From: Adiantum capillus-veneris
Lineage: Eukaryota > Streptophyta > Polypodiopsida > Polypodiales > Pteridaceae
Assembly: GCA_014529385.2 (NCBI GenBank)
Contig: CM043953.1
Location: 90,054,342 to 90,118,341, forward strand
Direction: 5' to 3'
DNA length: 64,000 bases
Part shown: piece by piece, positions 10,285 to 19,605 of the stretch
Numbering within the stretch: position 1 is the first letter of the stretch
Layout: each line of letters begins with the position of its first letter
Position numbers and translations under genes: made by a program
Notes under the pieces: model-generated
The model's input: the letters and a program-made list of their open reading frames with translations, nothing else
Databases searched by the model: none
What the model was told of the DNA's origin: nothing

Positions 10285-11290
10285 TGCTGCCCGTAATGTT
10301 GTCTCATGTAATGCATTGGTTGTAGGATATGTCCAACATGGTCAGGGTCAGGAAGCTTTTGGATATTTTTAGCAGATGCAGGGAGAGGGAATCTCTCCAA
10401 ATGTAATCATGTACACACAACTCCACCTTGAAGGCATGTGATAGCACTCAAAACGCTGATATGGGCAAAAGAATTCACGATGATATTGTTAGTCAGGGGT
10501 TGTTGAAAGAAAATGTCATACTTGGCACTACCTTGGTTGACATGTATACCAAATATATATGGTGCACTTTATAAAGCACAAAAAGTGCTTGAGGAGCTTC
10601 TTGTCTGGGATGTCATTGTCTCTTGAAATGCACTAATTCCAGGATATGCCCGAAAGAAGCTCTGGGCTTTTTTCGGCACAACTGAAGGGAGGGAGTCTCT
10701 CGAGATGAAATCACATACGAAGGCAAGGGTAAGCTTTTGGGTTGTCTCTCGAGATGCAATCACATACAAAGGCAAGGGTAAGCTTTGGGTTGTTTTCAGC
10801 AGAGATAGGGCATCTCTATAAATGCAATCACATACACTTGCATCTTGAAGAATTTGCGGTGATTGTGTGAGTCAAGGGTTTTTGAAAGAAAACGCTGTGC
10901 TTGAGACTACCTTGGTCGACATGTATGCCAAATGTGGTGCACTTCATAAAGCACAAAAAGTGCTTGAGGAGCTTCTTGTCCGAGATGTCGTCTCTTAATA
11001 TGCAGTTATTGTCATTTATCCCCAACTTGGGCAGGGCCAAGAAGATCTGTTTTCAACGGATGTGAAGTGAGGGTGTCTCTCCCAAATCAATCACATACAA
11101 TTGCATCTTGAAGACAAGGGTCACGAGGGTCTGGGCTATTTTCAGTAGATGCAGAGAGAGGGCATTCTCTAAATGCAATCATGTATACTTAAACCTTGAG
11201 GCATGTGGCATTACACAAGATTCTTATATGCGCGAAAGAATTCATGATGATATGGTTAGTTAGGGGTTGTTGAAAGAAAATCCCACATAG
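10285..11290 (+). pseudogene. Degenerate PPR (pentatricopeptide repeat) gene fragments
   Basis: Broken copies of plant PLS-type PPR motifs are spread over three frames. Examples are NVVSCNALVVGYVQHGQGQE (about 10294), GLLKENVILGTTLVDMY (about 10500), and near 10868-10996 a clean run with VLETTLVDMYAKCGALHKAQ followed by KVLEELLVRDVVS. Such proteins act in organelle RNA editing and processing, but this copy is full of stops. The 49-bp segment at 10696 is duplicated in tandem at 10745. The same motifs recur several times, as expected for tandem PPR repeats plus later duplications. It follows the HABP4-like pseudogene with no clear gap, so both may have arrived together or in successive insertions. 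Confidence 0.75.
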
Positions 11291-11410
11291 CACTGCGCGG
11301 CAGTGTCATACTAGTGTATTATAACAACCAAAGCGGGTTGAAAGAAAATCCACATAGCACTGCCGAAGGCGGCAGTGTCATACTAGTGTATTATATCAAC
11401 CAAAGCGGGT
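11270..11410. repeat. 68-bp tandem duplication containing a short perfect hairpin
   Basis: The segment 11270-11337 is repeated at 11338-11410 with few changes. The second copy holds CACTGCC-GAAGGC-GGCAGTG, a 7-bp stem with a 6-base loop. The first holds the shorter CACTGC-GCG-GCAGTG. Both are followed by TCATACTAGTGTATTATA. It marks the right edge of the PPR remnant. Confidence 0.85.
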
Positions 11411-11414
11411 ACTG

Positions 11415-12316
11415 CCCTTCGAAGCGATAGAAGATGAGAGGAACACATGGAGTGGTAAGGCAAGTACAACCTCCACCTCCTGCATTTTGACATGAAGAAA
11501 GAAGGTATGAGATGGACAAAAGGACATTGTGGTTCATTGTGAATAGCGGCTTAGCTAGGTCAGAGCCTGTTTATAGCCAAGAGGAAATGCAAGAAGGTAT
11601 GAGATGGACAAAAGGACATTGTGGTTCATTGTGAATAGCGGCTTAGCTAGGTCAGAGCCTGTTTATAGCCAAGAGGAAATGCAAGAAGAAGCTCCTCAAC
11701 CAGAGATAGATTGTCACAAAAGCTTTGACAACCACTTGGTCAAGCAATGTCCTCAAACGGAGATCACTCAAGTAAATGCCTATTTTCTTGACTATGGTGT
11801 CATTCACTTGATCCTCAACTATCCAAAAAACCTAAACCAAATCAAAAGGATCACAACGAATGTCTCAGGAATCGTTCAGCTACCTAGTAGCTTGAAAAAA
11901 AAAACGATATGCCAGTTCAAGTAGTTACAAGAGCGCAAGCTCAAAAGGAACCTGATGAGAACCTAGAGACAGAGACAACAAAAACGGATGTGAGAACAGA
12001 GACAGTTGACGAACCAAAGACTGATGCACCTAGTCAAAAAACCAAGAGCAAACATAATAGTTGGAAAGCTAGAAAGACTAGGATGAAAGCATGTAGGGAA
12101 CGAGAGCAGAAATCCCTAGCTAAGGATCTTACCCAAGCTAAAGAGAAGATAAGACAACATGAGGAAATACATAGTCATCCACAAATACATTGCTAGAAAG
12201 ACTAGGATGAAAGCATGTAGGGAACGAGAGCAGAAATCCCTAGCTAAGGATCTTACCCAAGCTAAAGAGAAGATAAGACAACATGAGGAAATACATTGTC
12301 ATCCACAAATTTGACT
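11415..12316 (+). pseudogene. gag: Decayed gag of gypsy element E1 (3' part)
   Basis: Continues the gag interrupted at 7892. It reads MDKRTLWFIVNSGL, like D's VDERTLMFIANQNY. It then has a zinc-knuckle remnant, CHKSFDNHLVKQC (the second Cys is Ser), a second remnant with DYGVIHLILNYPKN, and a Lys/Arg-rich segment VTRAQAQKE...NSWKARKTRMKA like D's ITRAQTKD...YWKAKRDRIKA. Two perfect tandem duplications interrupt it: 92 bp (11501-11592 repeated at 11593) and 124 bp (12068-12191 repeated at 12192). Downstream protease and pol are absent, because a copia fragment follows at once. Confidence 0.75.
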
Positions 12317-12339
12317 ACAAGTCCAAGTCTAGCAAGTGA

Positions 12340-13915
12340 AGATACAACGACAAAAGATTCTTCTTGATCCCAGGTACATAAAGTGCATCAACAAGTGTTA
12401 AAGAACTGCCATTCGCAATAGTCAACACAATCTTTCCAACTCCCTTGACCGGATAAGAGGCATTGTTGGCACAAGTGACTAAATTCCAATGAGGGACATT
12501 CTCGAGAGAGGTAAACAAGTCACAATGAGAGGTAATGTGCTTTGTAGCACCACTGTCAAAGTACCACACATGAGCATCTACAGCAACTGACAAACAAGCA
12601 TCATGGACAGAAGGATCATAAGTGCACTCTACGCTAAAATCCCATTCTGTATCAACATCAGCATCACAATCTCCTTTCACAGAAGACTCAACAATAACTG
12701 CATTTGTGTTGGAACGAGCATTAGTAGTGGAACCAACCTCTTTCTTCTTAGCCTCTTTGGCCTTAAACTTAGGACACTGCTTGATCAAGTGATCCTTAGC
12801 TTTACAATAATGGCAATGCATCTTCTTTTTTCCCTTATCACCAGAATTCCCATACGAATTGTTGCCAGCAAAAGCATTAGGAACAGGCGATTTACCACTT
12901 GCAAAAGAACCATGAGAAGTGGCTACATTTGTTATTACCACCTTTTCTTTGACTCAAAATAATTACATTTGTATTGAAATGAGCGTTAGTAGTGGAACCA
13001 ACCTCTTTCTTCTTAGCCTCTTTGGCCTTCAACTTAGGACACTGCTTGATCATGTGATCCTTAGCTTTACAATAATGGCAACGCATCTTCTTTTTTCCCT
13101 TATCACCAGAATTCCCATACGAATTGTTGCCAGCAAAAGCATTAGGAACATGTGATTTACTACTCACAGAAGAACCATGAGAAGTGGCTACATTTGTTGT
13201 TACCACCTTTTCTTTTAGCAATAATAAAGGCCTGCTCAAGTGCACGCTATCTAGTCTTGTTTTTTGGAAAGTGACTCTTGCAATAGCAATGTGCATAATG
13301 CATCAAACTTGACAACTTTTGGATTTTCTTGAGTCATAAGTCTCCAAGTACTAGAAAAAGTTTGATAAGAATCTGGCAAAGCATCAAGAAGATTCTGCAC
13401 AAGGGAACTGTCATCGCCTGCAGAAATAAGTTGCTCATTGATATCCTTGACACCAGCAAGGAAAGTGTCCATATCATCTTCCTCATGCATAATCTTTGAA
13501 TCCAGCTCTTTACGTAGCAATGCAATTTTTGCCTCATTGCGACTTGCATAAAGACCAGCCAGAATATCTTAAGCCTCTATTTTGCAGATTTTGTTGAACA
13601 AACATGAGGAGTAATAGTGCACTTCACAAACAACGCAATTAATGCATGAGCATGTGCATCTTTTACATCCCAACGAGCTAGCTTGTTGGCCGTAGGCAAG
13701 ACAGCTTTGGCAGCAATCCTGCCACCAAAATCTGCAACATCCTCAACATCGCCTAGATCCTCTAAACAAGGACGTACATCAATGCCCTGCACAATATTCT
13801 AGACACCCTTTTGCTCAAGGACATGTTGCATCATATAAGACCACATAGGGTAATTATCCCCATCCAATCTATCCTCAATAGCAAACATTAACACATCTGT
13901 GTTGTTGTCAGCCAT
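12340..13915 (-). pseudogene. gag: Ty1/copia gag-protease, broken and truncated
   Basis: Reading leftward from the Met at 13915, the frame begins MADNNTDVLMFAIEDRLDGD, a typical copia gag start, and meets a TAG at about 13801 where Trp is expected. The UBN2-type gag core follows (EEDDMDTFLAGVKDINEQL, 13251-13520). Then come a CCHC zinc knuckle, CHYCKAKDHLIKQC, and the protease motif WYFDSGATKHIT with LYVPGIKKNLLS (12315-12941). A 265-bp part with the zinc knuckle is duplicated in tandem (12716 onward and 12981 onward). The sequence ends abruptly just after the protease, so integrase and RT are missing. Confidence 0.85.
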
Positions 13916-14264
13916 GGCGAATGCTGCACCTGATGTGAAAACTGCCCGAAAAGAGAAGAAATAAAGGGAGAACAACACGTGGTATATAGCACAAACCATA
14001 GAAGACCGTGAGGAACCTGTTATGTAGAAAATGACACTGTCAAAAATTTTGCACAAAATGACAAAATAGCTTGTGCAATCCTGCTTGTAGTGGAAAAGGA
14101 GGCCAAAATGAGCCCAGATAAAAAATCTAAGCAGATTGAGCTCTACGAGCATCCCCAAAGTATTTGTCGACCTGTTGATGCTCGCCAAAGCTCACAAAAA
14201 TCGGAGAAAGTGAGCAGGTGTGAGTTGGATCTGATGGCGACTAAGCTCGAGAGGATACAATGTA

Positions 14265-14277
14265 CTCTGATACCAAT
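14265..14277 (-). promoter_or_regulatory. Primer-binding site of the copia fragment
   Basis: The + strand CTCTGATACCAAT is the reverse complement of TGGTATCAGAG, the initiator-Met primer site. It lies between the gag leader and the LTR edge at 14278. Confidence 0.85.
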
Positions 14278-14570
14278 TGTTGGAATTACGGTTGCGAAAA
14301 AACACACACACGTTGGAGAAGACGAAGGAAGCACAAGGCACACAACAGAGAGTGTACTACTTAGTGTGCAATGGAAAGATAAAATAGCCTTAGAGTGATG
14401 GGCGTATATACAATGCACTGGGGAAAAAAACCTCCTAGTGAGGGAAAAAATATCATGGCGGTCCTAATTGTGTTCACACATCACTACCACATGTATATGG
14501 TAATAGATAGACAATCAGTCTTCTTATGAAGAGCTACAAATTCTTTTATCTTTGGAGAAATTTAATCTCA
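14278..14570 (-). repeat. 5' LTR of the copia fragment (outer end uncertain)
   Basis: The + strand begins TGTTGGAATTACGG, the complement of an LTR ending in ...CCAACA, two bases from the primer site. The outer limit is not fixed because no second LTR is present. CTCACA near 14571 is one candidate end. The matching 3' LTR and most of pol are missing. Confidence 0.55.
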
Positions 14571-14788
14571 CAACCAAGGGTATTTTGGAAATTCCGAAAA
14601 ATTTGACAGGCATTTTGGGAATTTATGACAAAATATTGGGTGCATTTTGAAAATATTTGAAATTTGAGGGGTATTTGGGAATCTCCACAAATTCGAGGGG
14701 TATTTTGGTCATTTTTGACCCCCCAAAAAGAGGATTTGATGAAAAACAAGTGATAAAGTAGAGGCCTACCTATGGATGGGAGAGTACA

Positions 14789-14852
<64 letters not shown>

Positions 14853-15610
14853 CATGGGAGAGAGAGGATGTATATGTGTATCTTGCAAGCATTGGTTTTG
14901 ATAACACACTGCCCAAACATCAAATTGGGTGGAGAGGGGGTCTTCGTTTAAAAATAGAAAGTATTAGTGAGTGTGTTGAATGTAATAGACATGGTGCCAC
15001 TAAGCTATGATTGAAGCATAAGGCAAAGAGAAACCAAACATTGCACAAATGAGTACGTACTCTTATGTGGGGATTTAACATTTGAGAGTTTTTCATTTCA
15101 AGTTTTTCTGACAATTTCAGCAATCTTTTTAGTTTTTTTAACCAAACATGTGTCATAGCATAAAGTATCTATTTAATGTAATTCTCAATCATCATAAGAC
15201 TTCATATATGTGTGGATGATGGAGAGAGAAAATATAAATTCTAGAGAGATAGTATCTATGTGCGTTACCATTGGAAGAAGAGATTATAAACCCTAGAGAG
15301 AGAGAGCGACTTCTCTGCTAAAATCTTTAGAGAGACAAAGTAAAATTCTAAAGGGATATATCTATATGCACACCAATTCAAAGCAGAGAGAGAGAGTGTG
15401 TGAGATGGCATAACGACGTAAAAATGTAAACCAAAAAAATTCCCATTCCACAACTCATGCCATTAGAGTCAAATATGTTCGCAGCACATGCCATCAGAAT
15501 CAAATAATTCATAACTTAAAACACAATCCAGACCCCTAAGCTACCTATCTATCATCCCTTTTAGAATCAAGGAAAGATGATATTATATAAACCGGGTGGC
15601 ATCCCTAAGG
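14571..15610. other. No gene; CT microsatellite at 14793-14850
   Basis: The 58-bp CT tract at 14793-14850 is the only clear feature. On either side is sequence with repeated short phrases such as GGGTATTTTGG and AATTTGAGGGGTATTT (14570-14720), a loose ~35-40 base repetition. No coding frame is supported. Confidence 0.5.
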
Positions 15611-15925
15611 CTAGGCCTCTATCCTCATCCCTAGATAAACAAAATCATTTTTTGTGAGGCCATAGTGTTCCTTGGTCTCTATTATTTCTTCTTCATCATC
15701 CTCTTGCACAAGCGTGTTAATCAAGAACCTCGCTATGCGTCGATACTCATCTTGTGCAAAAGAATAAGCATGTGCCACTAGAGAAACATTCGTTGGGTAG
15801 GGATCACTAGTTATCCATAGACGTATCAGTCATTCTAACTCCTCAAAATTTCTCTCACGTGCAAGTCTCTCTACCAAATCCCATTCACAAAAAAGTACAA
15901 GGTAGCAGATGTGAAACACTTGAGA
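15611..15925 (-). pseudogene. Remnant of an unrecognised protein-coding gene
   Basis: A single frame with one internal TGA reads about 100 codons: SQVFHICYLVLFCEWDLVER, then LARERNFEELE*LIRLWITS, then AHAYSFAQDEYRRIARFLIN, TLVQEDDEEE and ending KNDFVYLGMRIEA*. The composition looks like real protein rather than a random frame. I recognise no family. It lies near the 3' side of element A and is on the same strand, so it could be an extra 3' segment carried by that element or an older host fragment. Confidence 0.4.
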
Positions 15926-16406
15926 AAAATAAAAAGGGTAGAAGCACATGCCTCTGGTGAACTAGCCATCTCTGAGAGTACAGATAGATTTGGTTAGGTC
16001 TTTAAAACATAAGAGTTATTTTCGTGTGCTGCTTGATGTGACATGGTGAATTTGGACTTATGTGTAGGATCTGATAGGGTGCTCTCTCGTTGCTAGTCGC
16101 TCTTGCTCTTTTACTATTTGATTTTTATTTTTATTTTTGCTAGAATAGTATAAGGCTATGTATATAAAGTCCCTCAATTGCAGAGTTCAGATGTCAGGGA
16201 AGAAAATTTAAGAGGATGGGGATCCAAAATATTGACATGAGTGAGGGCTCCCCCCTTCCTTGGGTAGGTCATACTGTTTGAAATGTGCTCGTTACCCTTT
16301 GAAACGAATTGTTCCAGTTGGTAATAGATGAGGATTTTTACCAGTATTTTTCCATTACCTTAGGTGCCTCATCGAGTTGCAAGGGTGGTAAGGTACTCTC
16401 CCAGGA

Positions 16407-16838
16407 TCAAACTTGAAGTGGTTCATCAGGTGATTGTTGAACACTAGGAGGTGTGGATTCCTTTGTAGCTTCATGGAGGTCCACTATTCTAGGTGGAGGC
16501 TGTGGAGAAGCTTTTACCTCTATGGATGCATTACATGAGGAGCTAGAAGCTTCATGGGACTCCCCCCTTCTTGAGCTAGGTGGAATAATTTGGTTTTGCC
16601 TTGGAACCCAAACTAGCTCTGGAATAGGTGTGTAGCATTCTGTGATCTTTCCCTTTTCATGGTCTGCCATTGGCTTTGTAATTACACTGATTGATTCACA
16701 TGGTTTTGTAGGTGATAGAGAAAGACACATTTTACGTTTAGGTACCCAAATTTGATCATTTCCATCATAGTAGCCTTGGGCTTCTAATAGTCGTTCTGGA
16801 ATCCATCGTGATTTGGTCTTGAATCTCCTAGAGCGCAC
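16407..16838 (-). CDS. 3' ORF with repeated W(V/I)P(K/R/E) motifs (element A)
   Basis: An open frame of 143 codons after the integrase and the second protease-like domain. It contains SRWIPERLLEAQGYY, QIWVPKRK and LVWVPRQ, and a related YQWVPKA lies just upstream at about 16910-16925. It ends in a Ser/Pro-rich tail. The same order of motifs is kept in element B (49363-50020), so the ORF was under selection in this lineage. Function is unknown; no catalytic motif is visible. It is probably the C-terminal part of one long 3' ORF that starts with the retropepsin-like domain at 17055-17480. Confidence 0.55.
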   Translation of the reverse strand: MRSRRFKTKSRWIPERLLEAQGYYDGNDQIWVPKRKMCLSLSPTKPCESISVITKPMADHEKGKITECYTPIPELVWVPRQNQIIPPSSRRGESHEASSSSCNASIEVKASPQPPPRIVDLHEATKESTPPSVQQSPDEPLQV

Positions 16839-17054
16839 TCTTGGTTTTGCGTGAGAAGTTTTTCTTGAATTGGAAGGAAGGGTTGAGGTAGCTAGAAGTA
16901 AGGCCTTGGGGACCCATTGATATGTACTCTTAGGTCATGCAGGTTGAGTACTTGCAATATTACTGCTTGCTGCAACTACAAGTGTTGAAGTGCTAGGTTC
17001 ATGGGCAGCCGACAAGGAAGAGTTAACCACTTTCGTTTGTGAATTTTGGCTATC

Positions 17055-17480
17055 CTACAACTTTGCTAGAGTCTGCAACGTAGGTGACTTTGCTTCAATG
17101 ATAGGGGTAAGAGTCTGTGGTCGCATCGTAACACTACCAATACCCCAATCAGTAGTGCATTTGGTTGCCAACATCCACGTGCGTCCAAGGTTTATGTTGC
17201 CCTCCATAGTTCTAGCAGGCATGACCAAAAAGTCTTGAGCTACAACCCCATTGTCATAACTCACAAAAGTGTGCCAGATACCAAAAATTGTGGTCTTTTT
17301 CTTGTTGACAGCCTTGACTTGGATAATACTCTCAGATAGAGATGGCTTTCCTAACTGACACCACACCCTATATGATGGCAGATTATACTTAGCACCCGTG
17401 TCCAATAAGGTGTTATATAGTACTTTTCCATATGTGTTGTCTAGCTCAATAGGGTATCGTAGAGGTGTGTTCAAGTCCAA
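17055..17480 (-). CDS. Second retropepsin-like aspartic protease domain, downstream of integrase (element A)
   Basis: 141 codons. Features in order are YPIELDNTYGKVLYN, then LLDTGAKYNLPSYRVW (the D-T-G-A active-site motif with the following hydrophobic and Ser residues), a central strand region with FVSYDNGVVAQDFLVMP, and NINLGRTWMLATKC, which matches the ILGRPF/ILGCPF motif that follows the flap region in retropepsins. The tail TTDWGIGSVTM parallels MIQDWGYDQIYL of element D's protease. The usual protease of this element lies upstream of RT at 21002-22339 and has the altered motif DGG. A retropepsin-like domain after integrase is not the standard gypsy order. Activity is unproven. Confidence 0.65.
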   Translation of the reverse strand: MDLNTPLRYPIELDNTYGKVLYNTLLDTGAKYNLPSYRVWCQLGKPSLSESIIQVKAVNKKKTTIFGIWHTFVSYDNGVVAQDFLVMPARTMEGNINLGRTWMLATKCTTDWGIGSVTMRPQTLTPIIEAKSPTLQTLAKL

Positions 17481-17534
17481 CGAATCCTCGTTGGTTTCAA
17501 CATGGAATGCATGTGTAACTCCAAGGTTAGCCTC

Positions 17535-17912
17535 TCATTGGCATCTTATGCGTTGCTCCTTAGCCTCAACTTGAGCTTGTATCTTCTTCAATTTTGTTTG
17601 TGCCTTGGCTGCTTTTTTTTTATGGATGGCATGTAGTTCCTCTTGGCTTAAAGGATCATAGTATCTTTTAAATTTGCTCCCATTGAGGAATCCAATGGTT
17701 TCAACTTCATCAAGAGTCTCCACACAAATGGTCGCTTGTGGGATGATTTCACATACTCTATATGGTCCTTTTCCCGCATATTTCAACATTTTCTTTTCGT
17801 TACCTCCATACATAAGGACTCTATCACTAACATTGATATCCTTGTTCTTTAGATGATGGTCAAACCATTTCTTCCTCCTATCTTTCTTCACAAGTGCGTT
17901 TTGCACAGTCAA
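17535..17912 (-). CDS. pol: Integrase C-terminal domain (element A)
   Basis: 125 codons continuing the integrase by a short overlap with the preceding frame (17909-17912). It reads KKWFDHHLKNKDINVSDRVL, then KMLKYAGKGPYRVCEI, the usual gypsy integrase C-terminal SH3-like region where the polyprotein binds DNA, and ends in a Lys/Gln-rich coiled segment. No chromodomain is present. The overlap of frames means one frameshift relative to the catalytic core. Confidence 0.8.
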   Translation of the reverse strand: MTVQNALVKKDRRKKWFDHHLKNKDINVSDRVLMYGGNEKKMLKYAGKGPYRVCEIIPQATICVETLDEVETIGFLNGSKFKRYYDPLSQEELHAIHKKKAAKAQTKLKKIQAQVEAKEQRIRCQ

Positions 17913-18694
17913 TTTCCTTTCTTCATCTCCCTTTCAAGGATATATAAGCACTCAACTAAAGGGTTACCATCCCAACCTTCTTGCAAAGCTACACGCAGAC
18001 TAGGAGTTACAAACTCCCATGGCATAATTACTTCTTGGCCGTATACCATTTTGAATGGTGTACAATTAATAGCCACTTTGTAAGAAGTACGATAAGCCCA
18101 TAGGGTTGAAGTCAGCTTCAAATCCCAATCTGTGTGATGAGCTTCCACCATTTTGGTCAAGATAGAGATCAAGGTATTGTTGGTGCTCTCAGCTTGGCCA
18201 TTTGCTTGTGGATAATAAGGTGTGGATTTATGGTGAGCTATCATGAAGTTGGTAGTGAGTTCTTTTATCACTCCATTTATAAAATGAGTGCCATTGTCAC
18301 TCACAATCTTAAAGGGACAACCAAATCTTGTAATAATGTTCTCAAAGAGAAACTTGGCATTTGACCATGCATCAGCCTTACCTGTCACCCTGGCTTCCGT
18401 CCACTTTGTCACATAGTCAGTGGCAATGATAATATGTCGAGATTCAGTGCTATGAGTTGCCGACGGACTAATTGGGCCTACAAAGTCCAAACCCCATTTT
18501 TCAAATGGTTGAGTCACTTTAACAGGATGTAACGGCATCTTATCCTTTTGTTGTGTGATCTTGTAACATTGGCATTCATCACATCCTTTTGCAAAAAGTG
18601 ATGCATCTTTGAATAAGGTACAACACCAACAACCTAATTGCAACACCTTTCTAGCTGCTAGTTCCCCTGAGAAATATCCTCCGGCTATACCCAT
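17909..18694 (-). CDS. pol: Integrase zinc-binding and DDE core (element A)
   Basis: The catalytic core reads EKWGLDFVGPI (first Asp), KIVSDNGTHF (second Asp) and YPQANGQAESTNNTL (Glu), the full D-D-E triad of retroviral-type integrases that join cDNA to host DNA. The zinc-binding HHCC part includes CDECQCYK. Its His residues lie partly upstream of the first Met, in the same open frame to about 18790 (RRCTHEDEHLYISQEAHMGI). The core appears complete. It is one part of a once-continuous polyprotein, so the Met start is not meaningful. Confidence 0.9.
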   Translation of the reverse strand: MGIAGGYFSGELAARKVLQLGCWCCTLFKDASLFAKGCDECQCYKITQQKDKMPLHPVKVTQPFEKWGLDFVGPISPSATHSTESRHIIIATDYVTKWTEARVTGKADAWSNAKFLFENIITRFGCPFKIVSDNGTHFINGVIKELTTNFMIAHHKSTPYYPQANGQAESTNNTLISILTKMVEAHHTDWDLKLTSTLWAYRTSYKVAINCTPFKMVYGQEVIMPWEFVTPSLRVALQEGWDGNPLVECLYILEREMKKGN

Positions 18695-18825
18695 GTGGGC
18701 TTCTTGTGATATGTATAAATGCTCATCCTCATGGGTACAACGTCTAAGAATATCATCCTTCCCTAGCCTGTAGAGATTTCCTGCAATGAGAGAATAAGGT
18801 TCACATTCTTTTAACAGTTTTTGAG

Positions 18826-19605
18826 TTATGTCCTTATACGAAGCTCTTTGGGTGGAAAACCATTAACTAGAAAGTTCACAATCTTCTCACTCCATTCAGG
18901 TATGGTTTCGACTAGGAATAGAGAAGTATCGGGCAATTCATCATCGACTTCAGTAGGGGCTTCACCATTGGGTATGCGAGACAAATGATCCACCATGACA
19001 TGTCTTTTACCAGGTCTCACCACAACGGTAAAATCAAACTCAAGGAGAATTAACAACCATCGTGTAATTCTTTCCATGGAACAAGGTTTATTTACTAGAT
19101 ACAACAAGGCTTGATGATCCACATAGAAAAAAAACTTGTTGGCAAGAAGGTAGTAGTGAAATTTCTTCACTGCGTAAATCATAGCTAAACCTTCTTGCTC
19201 CATAGTGGTGTAGTTTCTCTCTGCATCATTCAATTGACGACTTGCAAAGCTAATGGGGTAGTCCAATGTATGTTCTCCTGGTTGAGATAGAACGCACCCA
19301 ATAGCAAAGTTTGATGCATCAATATGCACATGGAAAATTATATTCCAATCGGCCACTTGTAAAATGGGAGCGCTTGTCAAGGTCTTTTTCAATGACTCAT
19401 AAGCATGGTCACACTCCGTGGTCCAGTGGAACTCAATAAGAAGCTTGTACAAAGGATGAGCTATCTCGACAAAGTTTAAAATAAACCGTCGGTAATAACC
19501 AACATGGCCCATGAACCTTTGAACTCCTTTATAGTTTGTAGGTGGTGGCAATTCAGCAATGGCTTTAATTTTGCTCTCATCTATGGAAATCCCATTTTTG
19601 GACAC
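18826..19605 (-). CDS. pol: RT thumb and RNase H domain (element A)
   Basis: 259 codons. It starts with the RT connection typical of gypsy (NYKGVQRFMGHVGYYRRFI) and the PLYKLL...F.WT segment. RNase H follows with HIDASNFAIG, TTMEQEGLAMIYAVKKFHYY and FFYVDHQALLYL, giving the D-E-D metal ligands, then a fourth Asp in HVMVDHLSRIPN. It degrades the RNA strand during reverse transcription. It adjoins the RT frame at 19605 in another frame. Confidence 0.9.
   Translation of the reverse strand: MSKNGISIDESKIKAIAELPPPTNYKGVQRFMGHVGYYRRFILNFVEIAHPLYKLLIEFHWTTECDHAYESLKKTLTSAPILQVADWNIIFHVHIDASNFAIGCVLSQPGEHTLDYPISFASRQLNDAERNYTTMEQEGLAMIYAVKKFHYYLLANKFFFYVDHQALLYLVNKPCSMERITRWLLILLEFDFTVVVRPGKRHVMVDHLSRIPNGEAPTEVDDELPDTSLFLVETIPEWSEKIVNFLVNGFPPKELRIRT

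Noticed and set aside
12603-12962. Plus-strand ORFs across the copia fragment and, likewise, at 21078-21387 and 51823-52041
   Set aside because: They are antisense shadows of gag or protease sequence on the minus strand.
14278-14570. Second complete copia LTR to the left of 12340 giving an intact element
   Set aside because: No TGTTGGAATTACG copy is found near 12300; the fragment ends within the protease domain and joins E1 gag sequence directly.
15207-15260. Left LTR of element A beginning after ATATG near 15211
   Set aside because: The bases ATATG TGTGGATG recall A's inferred right flank ATATG, but the following sequence has no similarity to A's LTR.
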